Part shown: positions 40,691-51,067 of the stretch, piece after piece
Position numbering within the stretch: the first letter of the stretch is position 1
Layout: each line of letters begins with the position of its first letter
Assembly (NCBI GenBank): GCA_946800325.1
Contig: OX326959.1
Location: 49,978,784-50,042,783 of the forward strand
DNA: 64,000 nucleotides
Direction of reading: 5' to 3'
From: Luzula sylvatica
Lineage: Eukaryota; Streptophyta; Magnoliopsida; Poales; Juncaceae
Made by a program: the position numbers and the translations under genes
The notes under the pieces: generated by a model
What the model was told of the DNA's origin: nothing
Database searches by the model: none
Seen by the model: the letters and a program-made list of their open reading frames with translations, nothing else

Positions 40691-41383
40691 CGGATACTCG
40701 GATCCGATTTTATCGGCCCAAAATCGGCTCGGTGGCCACCGAGTCCGAGAATATCGGCCGAGTTTTTTTTATCTCGGCCGATATTACGAACCATGATACC
40801 AAGGAACACCACAATACCGGCAAAAAAGAAGTATGAGCTTACCACAGTCCATGACGACCAAATTGGCATGTCGATTCCGGTTTTTGAGGGTGAGAGGGTG
40901 GAAAGAAAGCACAACTATCTCCTTGGAGAGTTCATGATTGATGGCATTGACCCGGCTCCTCGCGGTGTGGCAAAGGTGGACGTATGCTTTGAGATTGACG
41001 CTAATGGTATACTCAAGGTCTCGGCACAGAACAGATCTACTGGTCACAAGAACCAAATAGTAATTAGTAATGATGAAAGCAAGCTAAGCGCCGAGGAAAT
41101 GGAGAGGATGATAAAGGACGCGGAGAGTTACAGAGTCGAGGACGAGTTGTTCAAGAAGAAGCATATCGCATGGTACTCTTTAGAGGAATATGCTTACAAA
41201 ATGAGGAACAAAATGCGAGATCATAACATCATCGATAAACTATCCGTCTTCACGAAGACTCAAATTGACAATGCCATAGAGAACGCGATAAGCTGGGCAG
41301 AGTGCCATCGGCTCCAGCTTCCCGAGGTCAACGAATCGGAGGCCAAAATGGATGAGCTAAAGAGGACATGCCTTCCTATATGA
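36568..41383 (+). pseudogene. Hsp70 tandem copy B, interrupted by a hAT-like element
   Basis: Exon 1 is 36568-36787 and exon 2 starts at 38948, as in copies A and C. Coding sequence runs to 40007, is broken by an inserted element at 40008-40795 plus one copy of its 8-bp target duplication (40796-40803), and resumes at 40804 until the stop at 41383. Apart from the insertion the frame is intact from end to end (coding length equivalent to 619 residues) and all ATPase motifs are present ([36 protein letters not shown]). As it stands, translation would run about 50 codons into the element and stop at 40167, leaving the nucleotide-binding domain and linker but almost no substrate-binding domain. 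It ends DELKRTCLPI without EEVD. Whether the element is spliced out or mobile cannot be told from sequence. Confidence 0.85.
40008..40795. mobile_element. 788-bp non-autonomous hAT-like element in Hsp70 B
   Basis: Terminal inverted repeats CATGGTTCTGAATATCGG (left) and the complement of CCGATATTACGAACCATG (right) match at 16 of 18 positions. The element is flanked by perfect 8-bp duplications, ATACCAAG at 40000-40007 and 40796-40803. The 8-bp target duplication and short terminal repeats fit the hAT superfamily. The ends are rich in GACTCGG words, the middle is AT-rich with long poly-A runs (40638-40688), and there is no transposase ORF. The perfect duplication suggests a young insertion. Confidence 0.92.
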
Positions 41384-42339
41384 CATGATTGAGTTTGTTA
41401 CCCACAAATTGGAATATGAAAGTAAATACCTAATTACTTTAGTTGTTGTTGTACATTATATTAGTTACTTGTTTGATTATAAATGGTATATTGTTTGAAG
41501 GAAATTTTTTAATCAAATACGTCATAGAAAAAAGTATTAATAGAGAAAATCAGTTTCGAAAATATTTGCAAAACTAATAAACCGGACTCTCGTTGAGCCC
41601 TCAATTCTATCTTCCCCTCTCAAATATGTGTCATATTTCACCAAAAAATTCTCTATATACTAATCAACATAAATATGAATGAACATATATAACATTTAAA
41701 TTATATTTGATTAAACGAGTGTAATTGTTCTAATATTAATTTGAGCATACATTTTTTCAAAACATGATTTTAACCTTCTTTTAATTTTTTTTTTAATTTT
41801 TTTATTTTTGATAATAAATGAAAAAGACTCGTATGTTCTTCATTAATTAATGTCAATGAAAATTGAACCTACAATCTCACATGTAATTTTTTTGTGTCTC
41901 ACACTCAACCAACTAGGTTATAGATCCATTGTCGTAATCTTATTTATTTATTTTAATTAAAAGAAATGTTTGTTCTAAATTGTAGTTTTATGAGTTCTCA
42001 CGTTGTACTGGCTGAGCTTCAATAACAAGCCGAAATGTACTCGAAAATCTCTAAATTAATGCCATGTATACATCTTCATGTTATAATTACTAGAAAAACT
42101 AATATTTTTGCCATCTTCATGTTATAATTAAAAGAAATGTTTTTTTTCATCTAATGTTAAACTTAAACTCAAAACAATATTCTTATATCCAAAATTAGTA
42201 CTGTTAAACTTAAAGGCTAGAGAAAAACGGCTGCTAAAAGAGAAAAATCGACTGTAGAAGAGAGAGGGAAAGAAGTAAAATTAGCGGCTAGAGTTAAAAG
42301 AAAGATTAAATACTAACATAATTAGGGTAATTAAAAATC
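41384..42339. other. Intergenic stretch after Hsp70 B
   Basis: AT-rich spacer with the copy B 3' region and one SINE copy (41798-41932). No gene seen. Confidence 0.55.
41798..41932 (-). mobile_element. tRNA-derived SINE, copy 2 (diverged)
   Basis: Shares TTTTTGATAATAAATG, TTAATGTCAATGAAAATTGA and TGTGTCTCACACTCAACCAA with the copies at 2035 and 49190. The B box is decayed (GGTTCAATTTTC on the minus strand), so it is older. Ends are approximate. Confidence 0.7.
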
Positions 42340-42545
42340 GGGTTCAGGTCGGGTTTACCCACGGGTCGGGTATGACCTCACCCATACCCTATCCGTACCC
42401 GTGTCGGATATTTTGTAATCGGGTAATATCCGACCCACGGGTAGGCTTAATCGGGTATTACCCGACCCGTCCGGATCGATACCCGTGCCCGTCCGGATCG
42501 ATACCCATCGGGCACGGGTATTATCCAACCCACTGACATCCCTAC
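42340..42545. repeat. GGGTCGGGTA-rich transposon remnant
   Basis: Dense CGGGTA/TACCCG words (CGGGTATTACCCGACCCGTC) ending CCCACTGACATCCCTA, a common end type of small hAT-like plant elements. Two near-identical CCGTCCGGATCGATACCC copies lie side by side at about 42467-42508. Boundaries are approximate. Confidence 0.5.
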
Positions 42546-42784
42546 TGTCAGTGGACTTCGGATGAGTTTGGGGACCAAGTATATTTTCCCTTCCCAAAAA
42601 CTAAATGGAAAATTATACTCTGCCACCAAATTACAACAAAAAAATCACTAATTCTCAATTAATCCATTTAATTAACATATCTATTAACAAGAAATATTGA
42701 ATTAATAAATTTTAAATATTAATTATCATTTGTTAATCTGAATAGATATTAATTAACACGTCAATCAATACACTATACACATAA

Positions 42785-42940
42785 GGGTGTAAACGGTTCG
42801 GATAGTGGTCATACCAGATCCGGATCCATATTTTTTTTCGGATACGGATACGGATACGGATATTCCCGAATCCGGATACGGTTCGGATATTAAACGAATC
42901 CGGATATTATTCGGATAGTTCGGACGGATATTTGTATGTA
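42785..42940. repeat. GGATACGGATA-rich transposon remnant
   Basis: Starts GGGTGTAAACGGTTCGGATA and continues as GGATACGGATACGGATAC repeats. The GGGTGTAAACGGTTCGG start resembles ends of degenerate hAT-like elements. The right end is not clear. Confidence 0.45.
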
Positions 42941-44276
42941 ACATAACTATCTATTTTACCAACGAATCTCCAACAATATCAAAATAATACTTAAATAATA
43001 CATAAAAGAACATTATAATTTTACGAAATAAAATCAAGTATTTATTAAATAATACATAAAAGGACATTATAATTTTAGAACCTAAGCCGAACGGATAGGT
43101 TACTTTGTAGTTCGTAGTGTTTGTGGCGTTATAAATAATTAATCTTAACGGGTTAATGAGTCTTGTTAGAATTAAGCTAAACGGGTCTATCAGAATTGAA
43201 ATAGAAATAAAAATTCCCCCTCCCATTAATTTTAGAATACAAGAGATATGGTGAGGCCACGTCGGCGGTACTGTTCACCCGACACTGTTCATATTGTTCG
43301 TTCGACACTGTTCTTTACTGTTCATACCGGTTACTGTTTATATATTTATTTATTTTTTTGAATTTTATTTTATTTGACATATATTTTGTGTTCTAAATAA
43401 AATATTTGAATTTTTTATCGTATTAATAAATATAATTGACATATGTCTTGTGTTCTAAATAAAATATTTGAATTTAATAAAATACTATTCACACAAATAC
43501 TTTTTGTTAGCCTCAGCTGGTATTATTTTTATTTTTTTTTGCTTATTATAACAATTTTGATTGGTACCAAGCTGCGTTTTTTTGTGCTTATTATAATATT
43601 TTTGATTGATACCAAGCTGCGTCTTTTATGTTTTTTTGTTTGACTTTTTCAGAATTTTATTTTATTTGATATGTTTTGTATTCTAAATAAAACATTTGAA
43701 TTTTTCTTTTGGAACATATGATATGTTTTGAGGAGGAAAAAAATTTGCATTTATTGCATAATACTTGTGACACTATTTAATATCAGATTTTTTTTTTTAA
43801 ATTAACATTTATGAAAATTACTTTTATTTTATACTTGTAACATTTTAGATAAAATTATTATTTTATGATCATAACACATTTTGAAAAATCGCAGCGAAGC
43901 ACGAGAAATATTTCTATTTTCTTATCAAATAATATATCAAATAATATATCCCGCAGCGAAATAATATATCAAATAATATATAAAATTATTATTTTTGCTA
44001 ATTATATTATTTCTTATCAAATAATATATCCCGCAGCGAAAGCGAAGCGCGGGCTATATTCCTAGTAAAATAAACGGGAAGATGAATGGCGTGAGAATTA
44101 AGCTAAACGGGTCTATGAATCGCGTAGCGTGGTATGTAAGCTGAACCCGCTTATTTATGCCCGATCCTCACTACCCCTTTCTCTCTCAAAACAATCAAAG
44201 TTCAAGCCTTTTTCTCAAATTCTCGTAGAAGTGGTGGAGATTCTTGATTCTCTATACTGTATCTACGAAATAATCT
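42941..44276. other. Repeat-rich upstream region of the NUP98-like gene
   Basis: No gene seen. The phrase GAATTAAGCTAAACGGGTCT occurs at about 43170 and again at about 44096, on either side of the Helitron-like sequence. Short duplicated words (TTGTGTTCTAAATAAAATAT) recur at 43385-43470. The last 150 bp are pyrimidine-rich and probably untranslated leader. Confidence 0.55.
44027..44065 (+). mobile_element. Helitron 3' terminus (plus strand)
   Basis: CCCGCAGCGAAAGCGAAGCG(CGGG) can fold with a CCCGC/GCGGG stem and is followed by CTATATTCCTAG then T, the Helitron 3' signature. CCGCAGCG words recur upstream at about 43892 and 43952, giving subterminal repeats. The 5' TC end was not located; it may lie near 43250. 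Confidence 0.65.
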
Positions 44277-46842
44277 ATGCGAATTAAAGATATGTCTTTC
44301 TCCAATGAATTCGGTACTCTCTCTCTCTTTCTTTCACATTTGCATTAGAATTTGATAATGTTTTTTGTTCTTTTTTACTGATTTCAAGCAATTCCTCAAA
44401 CACTTTAATTGGGTTCTCAAATAGAAGTATAATTTCTAACTGTTACTCTTCATTCAGGTTTGGAACCACCAATCCATCCAGAATCATCCGATCACGAGGC
44501 TCCAAATCCATTACCTAATGATACAGTCGAGGATCCCGAACCATCTACTGCAATTGCAGGTGGCATCTCGGATCAATTGAACGGTTGCACGATTGAAGAC
44601 CCAAATATACATGATGCACAAAGAAATACCTCTTCAGGATCTTCAGGTTCGTAAATCGTAACCCATCAAATTAATATGATAAACTCTACTCTTTTCCATA
44701 TTGTTTCAAACATTTAACTTTGGGGTTCTATCTAATTAACTTAAGCTGTGCGTTTTCATTTTTTATTATATATTGCAGGTTTTGGCGCATTTCGGCACCA
44801 CGTGGGGTCGAGCTCGTCAGCTCCGTCCACATTCGGTGCTTCTCCCTCTCCATTCGGTCCGTCCAGTTCAGTTGCTTTTGGTGCGTCTACTTCTAGTCAA
44901 CCAGCTTTTGGTGCATCCAGTACTCCAGTTGGTTTTGGTACATGGACGTCTCCATTTGGCGCATTGTGTACTCCATCCTCTCAGACGTTTACTACGCCGG
45001 CATTTTTTGGTCCTAGTGCTCCTCCAATTCAGTTTAGTTCGTGGTCTCCATTTTGGAGAAATCCATCTGCTTTGAACTTTTTCCCCTTAGAAAAGAAAAA
45101 TTTAGGGTTTCAGAGTGGAGGGAGTCGGGTCGTACCATACAAACCAACCCGGTACGAACCTGATACTTTTCAAAACAGTCTCGAACAAATATTAGTATCG
45201 ATAAGCGCGATGCCGGCGTATGATGGCATGAGTCACGAAGAATTGAGATGGATTGACTATTTGCGTGGCGATAAACTTAAAGGTACTATATTTCTTTCAA
45301 TTTTCAACTTTTTAAATGAAAGTTTTTTAACAAATTTGTGTATTTTAACTATTTTCCTTTTTGAATCTGCAACTAGGTACTAAAAGCGAAGGAGATTCTG
45401 CTTTTAATTCTCCTTTTGAAGGAGGGACTCGTATCCAGATCCGAACCACCGAGTCTGACATGATCTCAATCAACATTCAGATACCATCTCATCTTGCATT
45501 TCAGCTACTCGACTCGATCAAGTCTATTTTCACCAACCAATCTTCTCCTTCGACCATGCGATCGACATTCGGTCCGTGTAGCGATACCACTTCTTCTACA
45601 CCACCACTTTTTGAGCCGAAGGCTAGTAGTGGGACCCGCGGAACCAATTCGAGTTTCGTGTTTGCACCGCCACAACTTGATAACAATGCATCATTTTTTC
45701 GACCATCTACTACTACTAGTTCACTATTTGGTCCATGTAGTGTTTGGCCATTTAGCCCAAGTGTTGATTCACCATTTGGTCCATCCAGCACATCAAAATT
45801 TGAGCCATCTAGTTCAGGATTTGGTCCATCTAGTGTTTGGCCATTTAGCCCAAGTGATGTTTCACCATTTGGTCCATCGAGCGCATCAAAATTTGAGCCA
45901 TCTGGTTCGGCATTTGGTACATGTAGTGTTCGGCCATTTAGCCCAAGTGTTGCTTCACCATTTGGTCCATCTAGCACATCGACATTTGGGCCATCTAGTT
46001 CAGTATTCGGTCCATCTAGTGCTTCACCATTTAGCCCAAGTACTGTTTCACCATTTAGTCCATCGAACATATCGACATTTGGGCCATCTGGTTCACTATT
46101 TGGGCCATCTATTGCTTCGCCATTTACCCCCAGTACTGCTTCACCATTTAGTCCATCGAACATATCGACATTTGGGCCATCTGGTTCACTATTTGGGCCA
46201 TCTATTGCTTCGCCATTTACCCCCAGTACTGCTTCACCATTTAGTCCATCGAACACATCGACATCTGGGCCATCTGGTTCACTATTTGGTCCATCTATTG
46301 TTTGGCCATTCACCCCAAGTACTGCTTCGACAATTGGGCCATCTAGTTGTTCGCTATTTGGCCCATGTACAGCTTCGCCTTTTGGTCCATCTAATGCTTC
46401 GCCATTCAGTCCAAGTACTCGTTCGCCATTTACCCCCGCTACATCTTCGGTTTTTGGGCCATCTAGTAGTTCACTATTTGGTCCATCTACAGCTTCGACC
46501 TCGGGTCCATCTAATGCTTCGCCATTCAGTCCAAGTACTCATTCGCCATTTACCCCCACTACATCTTCGGTTTTTGGGCCATCTAGTAGTTCACTATTTG
46601 GTCCATCTACACCTTTGACCTCGGGTCCATCTAATGCTTCGCCGTTCGGCCCGACTGCACCTTCGTCGTTATTTGGGCCATCTAATAGTTCACCAATTAG
46701 CCTATTTACTCCTTCACTATTTGGCCCATCTACTTCATCGCCATTTGGGCAAACTCCAGCTTCGCCATTTTGCCCATCAATCGCTTCACTATTTGGCCCA
46801 TCTAATGTTATTGACGAGCCGGAGAATTTTCGTTTCGGGTGA
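44277..46842 (+). CDS. NUP98-derived protein with GLEBS motif and FGPS repeats
   Basis: Four exons: 44277-44313, 44458-44646, 44779-45282 and 45377-46842, all phase 1 junctions, giving 731 residues (or five fewer from the in-frame ATG at 44292). Exon 3 carries FG-like repeats (FGASPSPFGPSS, AFGASSTPVGFG). It also has a segment very like the plant NUP98 GLEBS motif, which binds the RNA-export factor RAE1: GGSRVVPYKPTRYEP, then SISAMPAYDGMSHEELRWID and YLRGDK. Exon 4 begins with a unique hydrophobic piece (IQIPSHLAFQLLDSIKSIF) and then becomes about 50 units of eight residues, FGPS, FSPS or FTPS, with about 25 true FG dipeptides. The autoproteolytic C-terminal domain of NUP98 is missing. It is probably a diverged NUP98 paralogue; a working nuclear-pore role is inferred only. 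Confidence 0.82.
46051..46329 (+). repeat. 93-bp coding tandem repeat in the NUP98-like gene
   Basis: CCATTTAGTCCATCGAACA starts at 46051, 46144 and 46237, an exact 93-bp (31-residue) period. The units are nearly identical, so amplification is recent. Each unit encodes four FGPS/FSPS/FTPS modules. Confidence 0.93.
46436..46675 (+). repeat. 120-bp coding tandem duplication in the NUP98-like gene
   Basis: CCATTTACCCCC(G/A)CTACATC starts at 46436 and 46556, a 120-bp (40-residue) period with few differences. It is a second, independent amplification unit within the same exon. Confidence 0.88.
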
Positions 46843-47177
46843 ATGTGAGAGAGATGTGATTTTCTAATATGAGTGCAATGAAAAATTGTAATATTGGGTC
46901 CTTTTGCTTTTTTTTTTAAATTTAATGTTAGGTTTTGTGCAATGTGTAATTGTTAACTTGGATTAGTTGTTTTTCTTAATTAAGTTTGGTTGATTGTACA
47001 AATATGTAATTATTGTGTTTATGTCAGTGAGTATTGCAAGTGTATTCAAAGGAACAAACGGTCAATATGACAAATTCTAGTAGTATATTCAATTTGAGAA
47101 CAAAGTTTCTTCCATGTTCCTCACAAATCACAAATATGGAAAATACATTTTAACTTTGCATTTACAAAAAACATAAC
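46843..47177. other. Convergent spacer between NUP98-like and PPR genes
   Basis: About 330 bp containing both 3' untranslated regions. Nothing else seen. Confidence 0.6.
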
Positions 47178-48788
47178 CTATGAAGAATTACGATGAAAAT
47201 TTTCTAAAACCTCAAAGCTAGCATTTTCACATACTAAAGAAACCAATGAATACCACAACGTAGAGTTCGGTACCAAACCATGCGCGACCATCTCCTCTAA
47301 CCACAACACTGCTTCAAAGCGATTACCAACTCGACAAAACCCTTGAATGACACAATCGAATACTTTATCCATAGGCCTGTGACCATGTTTCACCATTTGA
47401 TCCAAAATTCGTCCCGCGTCTACATACCGCTTTTCGGTACACAACCCATCAATTAAAATCTCAAAAGTTTCTTTCTTTGCCTTGCATCCTGGCCATCTTT
47501 TCATATTCTTCAAGTATTCAATAGCTTTCATGGATTCGCCATTTTTGCAAAACCCCTCGATCACAAAATTGAAGATTTTAACTGTTGGTACACAATCTTT
47601 CTCTCTCATCTCCTCCTCCAAAACCCTTACAGCATCATTTACCTTCCCTGCTCTACACAAAGCTTCAATCTTGGCCTCGTACATGCATACAGAAGGCCTA
47701 AACCCTTTCGAGGTCATTTCATCAAACACATTATCTGCACCGTGAAACCTCTTTTCCTCGTACATATCCCCTACAATTGTCTCGTATGCTTTAACACTAC
47801 GAGCCCCGCTAATAGACAAAACGAAATCAACTGTTTCTCTCACCTCTTCAATACTTTTTCTTTCAAAATCTATTGGTACCCGAAGAAAAGCCCGAACCCG
47901 ACCCGTTCGTCTCCTTACTTTATGAAGCACCCGTTTCAAAACCCGTTCTGCTTCCTCAGCCCGTCCATCTAAACAGAGTGCCTCGATAACCGTGCGACAC
48001 GTCACAACAATAGCTTCTATGTTATAATCTCTCATCATGGAGTATAACAAATGCATGGCCTCGTCATGGAAGTTATGCTCCACGAGTCCTTTTACGAGCA
48101 TGCAACTAATCTTCTGACTTGGAAATAAATAGAGGTAATGGTATTCTTTGTATAATTCCAAAGCAAGATCTGGTCGACTTGCATGTAATAAATAGGAAAT
48201 GAGCATGTCTAGGGTTTGAGACCCGATTTGTACTTCTGGATGGCGCGAGAAGTGCGTGAAGATTTCAATGGCGGTTTTGGGTCGGTTGCGAGAGAGAAGC
48301 TTGGAAATAATGCAATTGAATGATTGAGTCCACTCAATGCAATTTGTGTTTGGAAGAGAGAGGAAGAGAGGAAGAGAGAGGTGTAAAGGCAGAGAAGAAA
48401 TGGCCTCGGCAAACAGAGAATCGGGAAGAGGTGGGGAAGTGAAAGCAACTACTTTAGGACTGTTGATCTCGCGCTCTCTCGTTGGTTGTAGCGAGTCATT
48501 GCATGAGATGGACGGTTTACGGGGAATGTGGGGTCCACTGGGAAGGGAATGAGGTGAGAGGAGGAGGGAAGGGAGTAGATTGTAGAGTGAGGGACAAGAC
48601 AGAAGGACGGAGCAGAGGGAGGAGACAACCTGAGGATTGTGGCGGTAGGAAGGGAAGAGGGAAGGGGAGGAAAGGAAGAGATGGATGGCAGAGAAAGGGT
48701 TTTTCTGACGCCGGATTAGATGAGCGAGGTATGCCGGTGAAAGGACACGCGGCCATCGGATTGCTTTGCTGAAGGTCGACATCGCCAT
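47178..48788 (-). CDS. Intronless P-class PPR protein (At1g05600/EMB3101-like)
   Basis: One uninterrupted frame of 536 residues from the ATG at 48788 (a second in-frame ATG follows two codons later). PPR proteins bind organellar RNA in a sequence-specific way. The N-terminus IRWPRVLSPAYLAHLIRRQK matches the start of the Arabidopsis At1g05600 family and is basic, as expected for an organelle presequence; a Ser/Pro/Leu-rich stretch follows. From about residue 175 there are tandem 35-residue repeats, such as TLDMLISYLLHASRPDLALE, MYEAKIEALCRAGKVNDAVR, IFNFVIEGFCKNGESMKAIE, TFEILIDGLCTEKRYVDAGR and VFDCVIQGFCRVGNRFEAVL. There is no C-terminal E, DYW or SMR domain. Arabidopsis EMB3101 is annotated as embryo-defective; that role is transferred by similarity only. 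Confidence 0.9.
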   Translation of the reverse strand: MAMSTFSKAIRWPRVLSPAYLAHLIRRQKNPFSAIHLFLSSPSLFPSYRHNPQVVSSLCSVLLSCPSLYNLLPSLLLSPHSLPSGPHIPRKPSISCNDSLQPTREREINSPKVVAFTSPPLPDSLFAEAISSLPLHLSLPLFLSLPNTNCIEWTQSFNCIISKLLSRNRPKTAIEIFTHFSRHPEVQIGSQTLDMLISYLLHASRPDLALELYKEYHYLYLFPSQKISCMLVKGLVEHNFHDEAMHLLYSMMRDYNIEAIVVTCRTVIEALCLDGRAEEAERVLKRVLHKVRRRTGRVRAFLRVPIDFERKSIEEVRETVDFVLSISGARSVKAYETIVGDMYEEKRFHGADNVFDEMTSKGFRPSVCMYEAKIEALCRAGKVNDAVRVLEEEMREKDCVPTVKIFNFVIEGFCKNGESMKAIEYLKNMKRWPGCKAKKETFEILIDGLCTEKRYVDAGRILDQMVKHGHRPMDKVFDCVIQGFCRVGNRFEAVLWLEEMVAHGLVPNSTLWYSLVSLVCENASFEVLENFHRNSS

Positions 48789-49175
48789 TAAGGCCGGTGG
48801 TAAACTACACTAGCTACCAGTACCAGCAAGGAGGTGGACGGTGAACTCGAGTCGATGGCCATGGCTGAGCGGGGGTAAAAGCCCTGGACTTGTTTTGTCA
48901 AGGTCCAATCTTTACTGATTTTATGGCCCATAACAAATATATAAACAACGAAACTATGGGCTTATTATTATATTTTATGTACTGTTATGCGATATTTATA
49001 TTTTTTAATATCATATAGTAAATTAGTAATTAGTTGGAAAAATGGTAGGATTTAATCTATCATGTGAATATTAAAATAAATACGATAATGCTCACGTCAC
49101 GTTGTGAGTATCGTGATTATGTTTTTCACTTTAATACGGAGCTATTTTTTATGATGATAATTAAAATGTCATCTC
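48789..49175. other. PPR gene upstream region
   Basis: Promoter side of the minus-strand PPR gene, then AT-rich DNA up to the SINE. No gene seen. Confidence 0.55.
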
Positions 49176-49189
49176 GAAAGAAAGTTGTA

Positions 49190-49317
49190 AAAAAAAAACG
49201 AGTAAATGGAGAAGGTTCGGTAGTCCTCCATCCATTGATGCCAACGGGACTCGAACCCATAATATCTCACAACATAAGGTTTCTTGTGTCTCACACTCAA
49301 CCACTGGACCACATATT
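49190..49317 (-). mobile_element. tRNA-derived SINE, copy 3 (best preserved)
   Basis: Read on the minus strand it begins near GTCCAGTGGTTGAGTGTGAG, which contains a Pol III A-box-like TGGTTGAGTG, then GGGTTCGAGTCCCG, a consensus B box, and ends with a T-run tail after ACTCG. Perfect 14-bp target-site duplications GAAAGAAAGTTGTA lie at 49176-49189 and 49318-49331. The length is 128 bp. A T-rich 3' end is known for several plant SINE families. Confidence 0.9.
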
Positions 49318-49331
49318 GAAAGAAAGTTGTA

Positions 49332-49719
49332 TCATAGCCTCATAGGTATATTAGAATTTATTTTATGTTAACCTTGGTTTTGATGAAATTTGCAAACACA
49401 ACTTTAGTTTGATTCAATATGTAAAAGTAACATTTTTCTCAAATTATATGGCGAAAAAGGATTTACTCTTTTGAAAAAAAATACTAGTGGGAAAATAAGA
49501 AAAGAAAACATATTTTCAACAGATTATTTGGCGAAAATAGCAAAAAAACATATTCGACACATTATTTGGCAAAAATATTTAAAATCTTCATTCCACATAG
49601 TTAATTTACAATAATTCGGACAATATTAAAGATAGAAATATTGAACCATTTCCCATGTACATGCATTGCACATAGTTGATTATGTAATACAAAAAAAATC
49701 TTCATTCCATACTAAAGGC
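49332..49719. other. AT-rich spacer
   Basis: Contains a small local repeat, ATTATTTGGCGAAAA and variants at about 49444, 49522 and 49560, and two AATCTTCATTCCA words. No gene. Confidence 0.55.
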
Positions 49720-50823
49720 CAATGTTGTACAAAACGGCGTTTTATGATGAAAAAAGGTGAAAAAACGGTGTTTCTGTGAAAAACCGTATCGTTTTTTGCA
49801 AGACGATGGGAAAAAACCGTATCGTTTTTCTACGTGTTTGACCGTTTTTTCCAGTCCATAACGTTTTACGGTCCGTTTTTCGATCGTTTTTTGCAACAAA
49901 ATAGTTGGACTTTTAATTTTTTATACTTATTTTTATGGCTTTTTTTTTTTCCAGCCCAAATGTTTTGGCCCTCTTCCTCCTCCTCGTGCATCACTCTCTC
50001 TCAGTTCTCTCCCTCACTTTGTTGTTGTTCTCTCCCTCGCAAGGTATACTGCTGAGTACTGACGACGGCTAGGACGGCTAGGAGTAGGCTTTGATTCTTC
50101 TCAACTGAACTCGACGGCTAGTCTTCTTCTCTCTGTCGGTTTGTTCTGAAGTCGCAAGATTTGGTTCTATCTCCCTTGCAAGGTTCTAAACTCGCAAGGT
50201 CTGATTATCTCTTTCCGATCGGCAGGGTTTGGTTCTCTCTCCCTCGCAATTCATTTGGCGTCTGATACTTATTTCTCTCTCGATCTCGACAGGGTTTTGT
50301 TCTCTTGCGACGCTACATAAAGTCTTTTGTTTTCGAAACTTTGACAGAAATTCTGGTAAATTGAAATTCAAATATGTTATAAATTTGAAATTCAATTATG
50401 TTAGGAATTTGAAATTCAATTCTTTTGGCTTTAAGACTCAGTGCAATGTTCAATTTCAAATGAAATTCAATTTCGTTCTCTGCCCCGATTAGTGCAATTC
50501 AATTCTCTTGGTTTAATGAAATTCAATTATGTTCCAATGAAATTCAATTCTCTCGACAGGGTTTGGTTTAGTATTAGTGCAATGTTGTGACTGAATTCTT
50601 TTGGTTTAATAATTTTCAATTTTGATTAAATTATTATTTAATTTATTTCTTAATAAATTCAATTTCTTATAAGATTTTTTTTTTTATATATATTTTTTGT
50701 TTTAACTTCAAATTTTAATTAAAATATTACCGTTTTGGGTGGTCGTTTTTTTACCGTTTTACGGGTAGTACACTAAAATGGTGTCGGACCGTTCCGTCTC
50801 GTATCCCGTCATTTACAACATTG
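49720..50823. mobile_element. 1.1-kb non-autonomous hAT-like element
   Basis: Ends CAATGTTGTA (left) and TACAACATTG-type (right, TACAACATTG at 50814-50823) are exact inverted repeats. Perfect 8-bp duplications CTAAAGGC flank it at 49712-49719 and 50824-50831. Inside are CCGTATCGTTTTT/ACCGTTTT subterminal words, a CT-rich leader-like segment (49965-50300) and a run of GAAATTCAATT words (50350-50560). No transposase ORF, so it relies on another element for movement. Confidence 0.9.
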
Positions 50824-51067
50824 CTAAAGGCCAAAAAAATAGTAAAAATCACAAGAAACTAATATTGAACTTGAAACTGACCAAAATAATTTTAAAAATA
50901 TATAAATTTGATATGCTATTTTCAAATTTACAACCTTACAAATATAATAGTACATATTTGATATATGATTTATAAGGTTAATATTAATACTTTTGATAGG
51001 TAAACTCTATTATTTAGGTTATATATATATTTTGGACAAATATAATATCATAGTTTGATATATGTTT

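Noticed and set aside
45501..46313. 270-codon antisense frame with DGPNSEPDGPNVD repeats
   Set aside because: Antisense shadow of the same tandem repeat; no ATG-led gene structure or independent support.
45494..46618. 374-codon plus-strand frame rich in His, Leu and Val overlapping the NUP98-like gene
   Set aside because: It is the alternative frame of the same FGPS-coding repeats; its HLVHLAHRHLGHLV pattern follows from the repeat, and the GLEBS-bearing frame has splice continuity.
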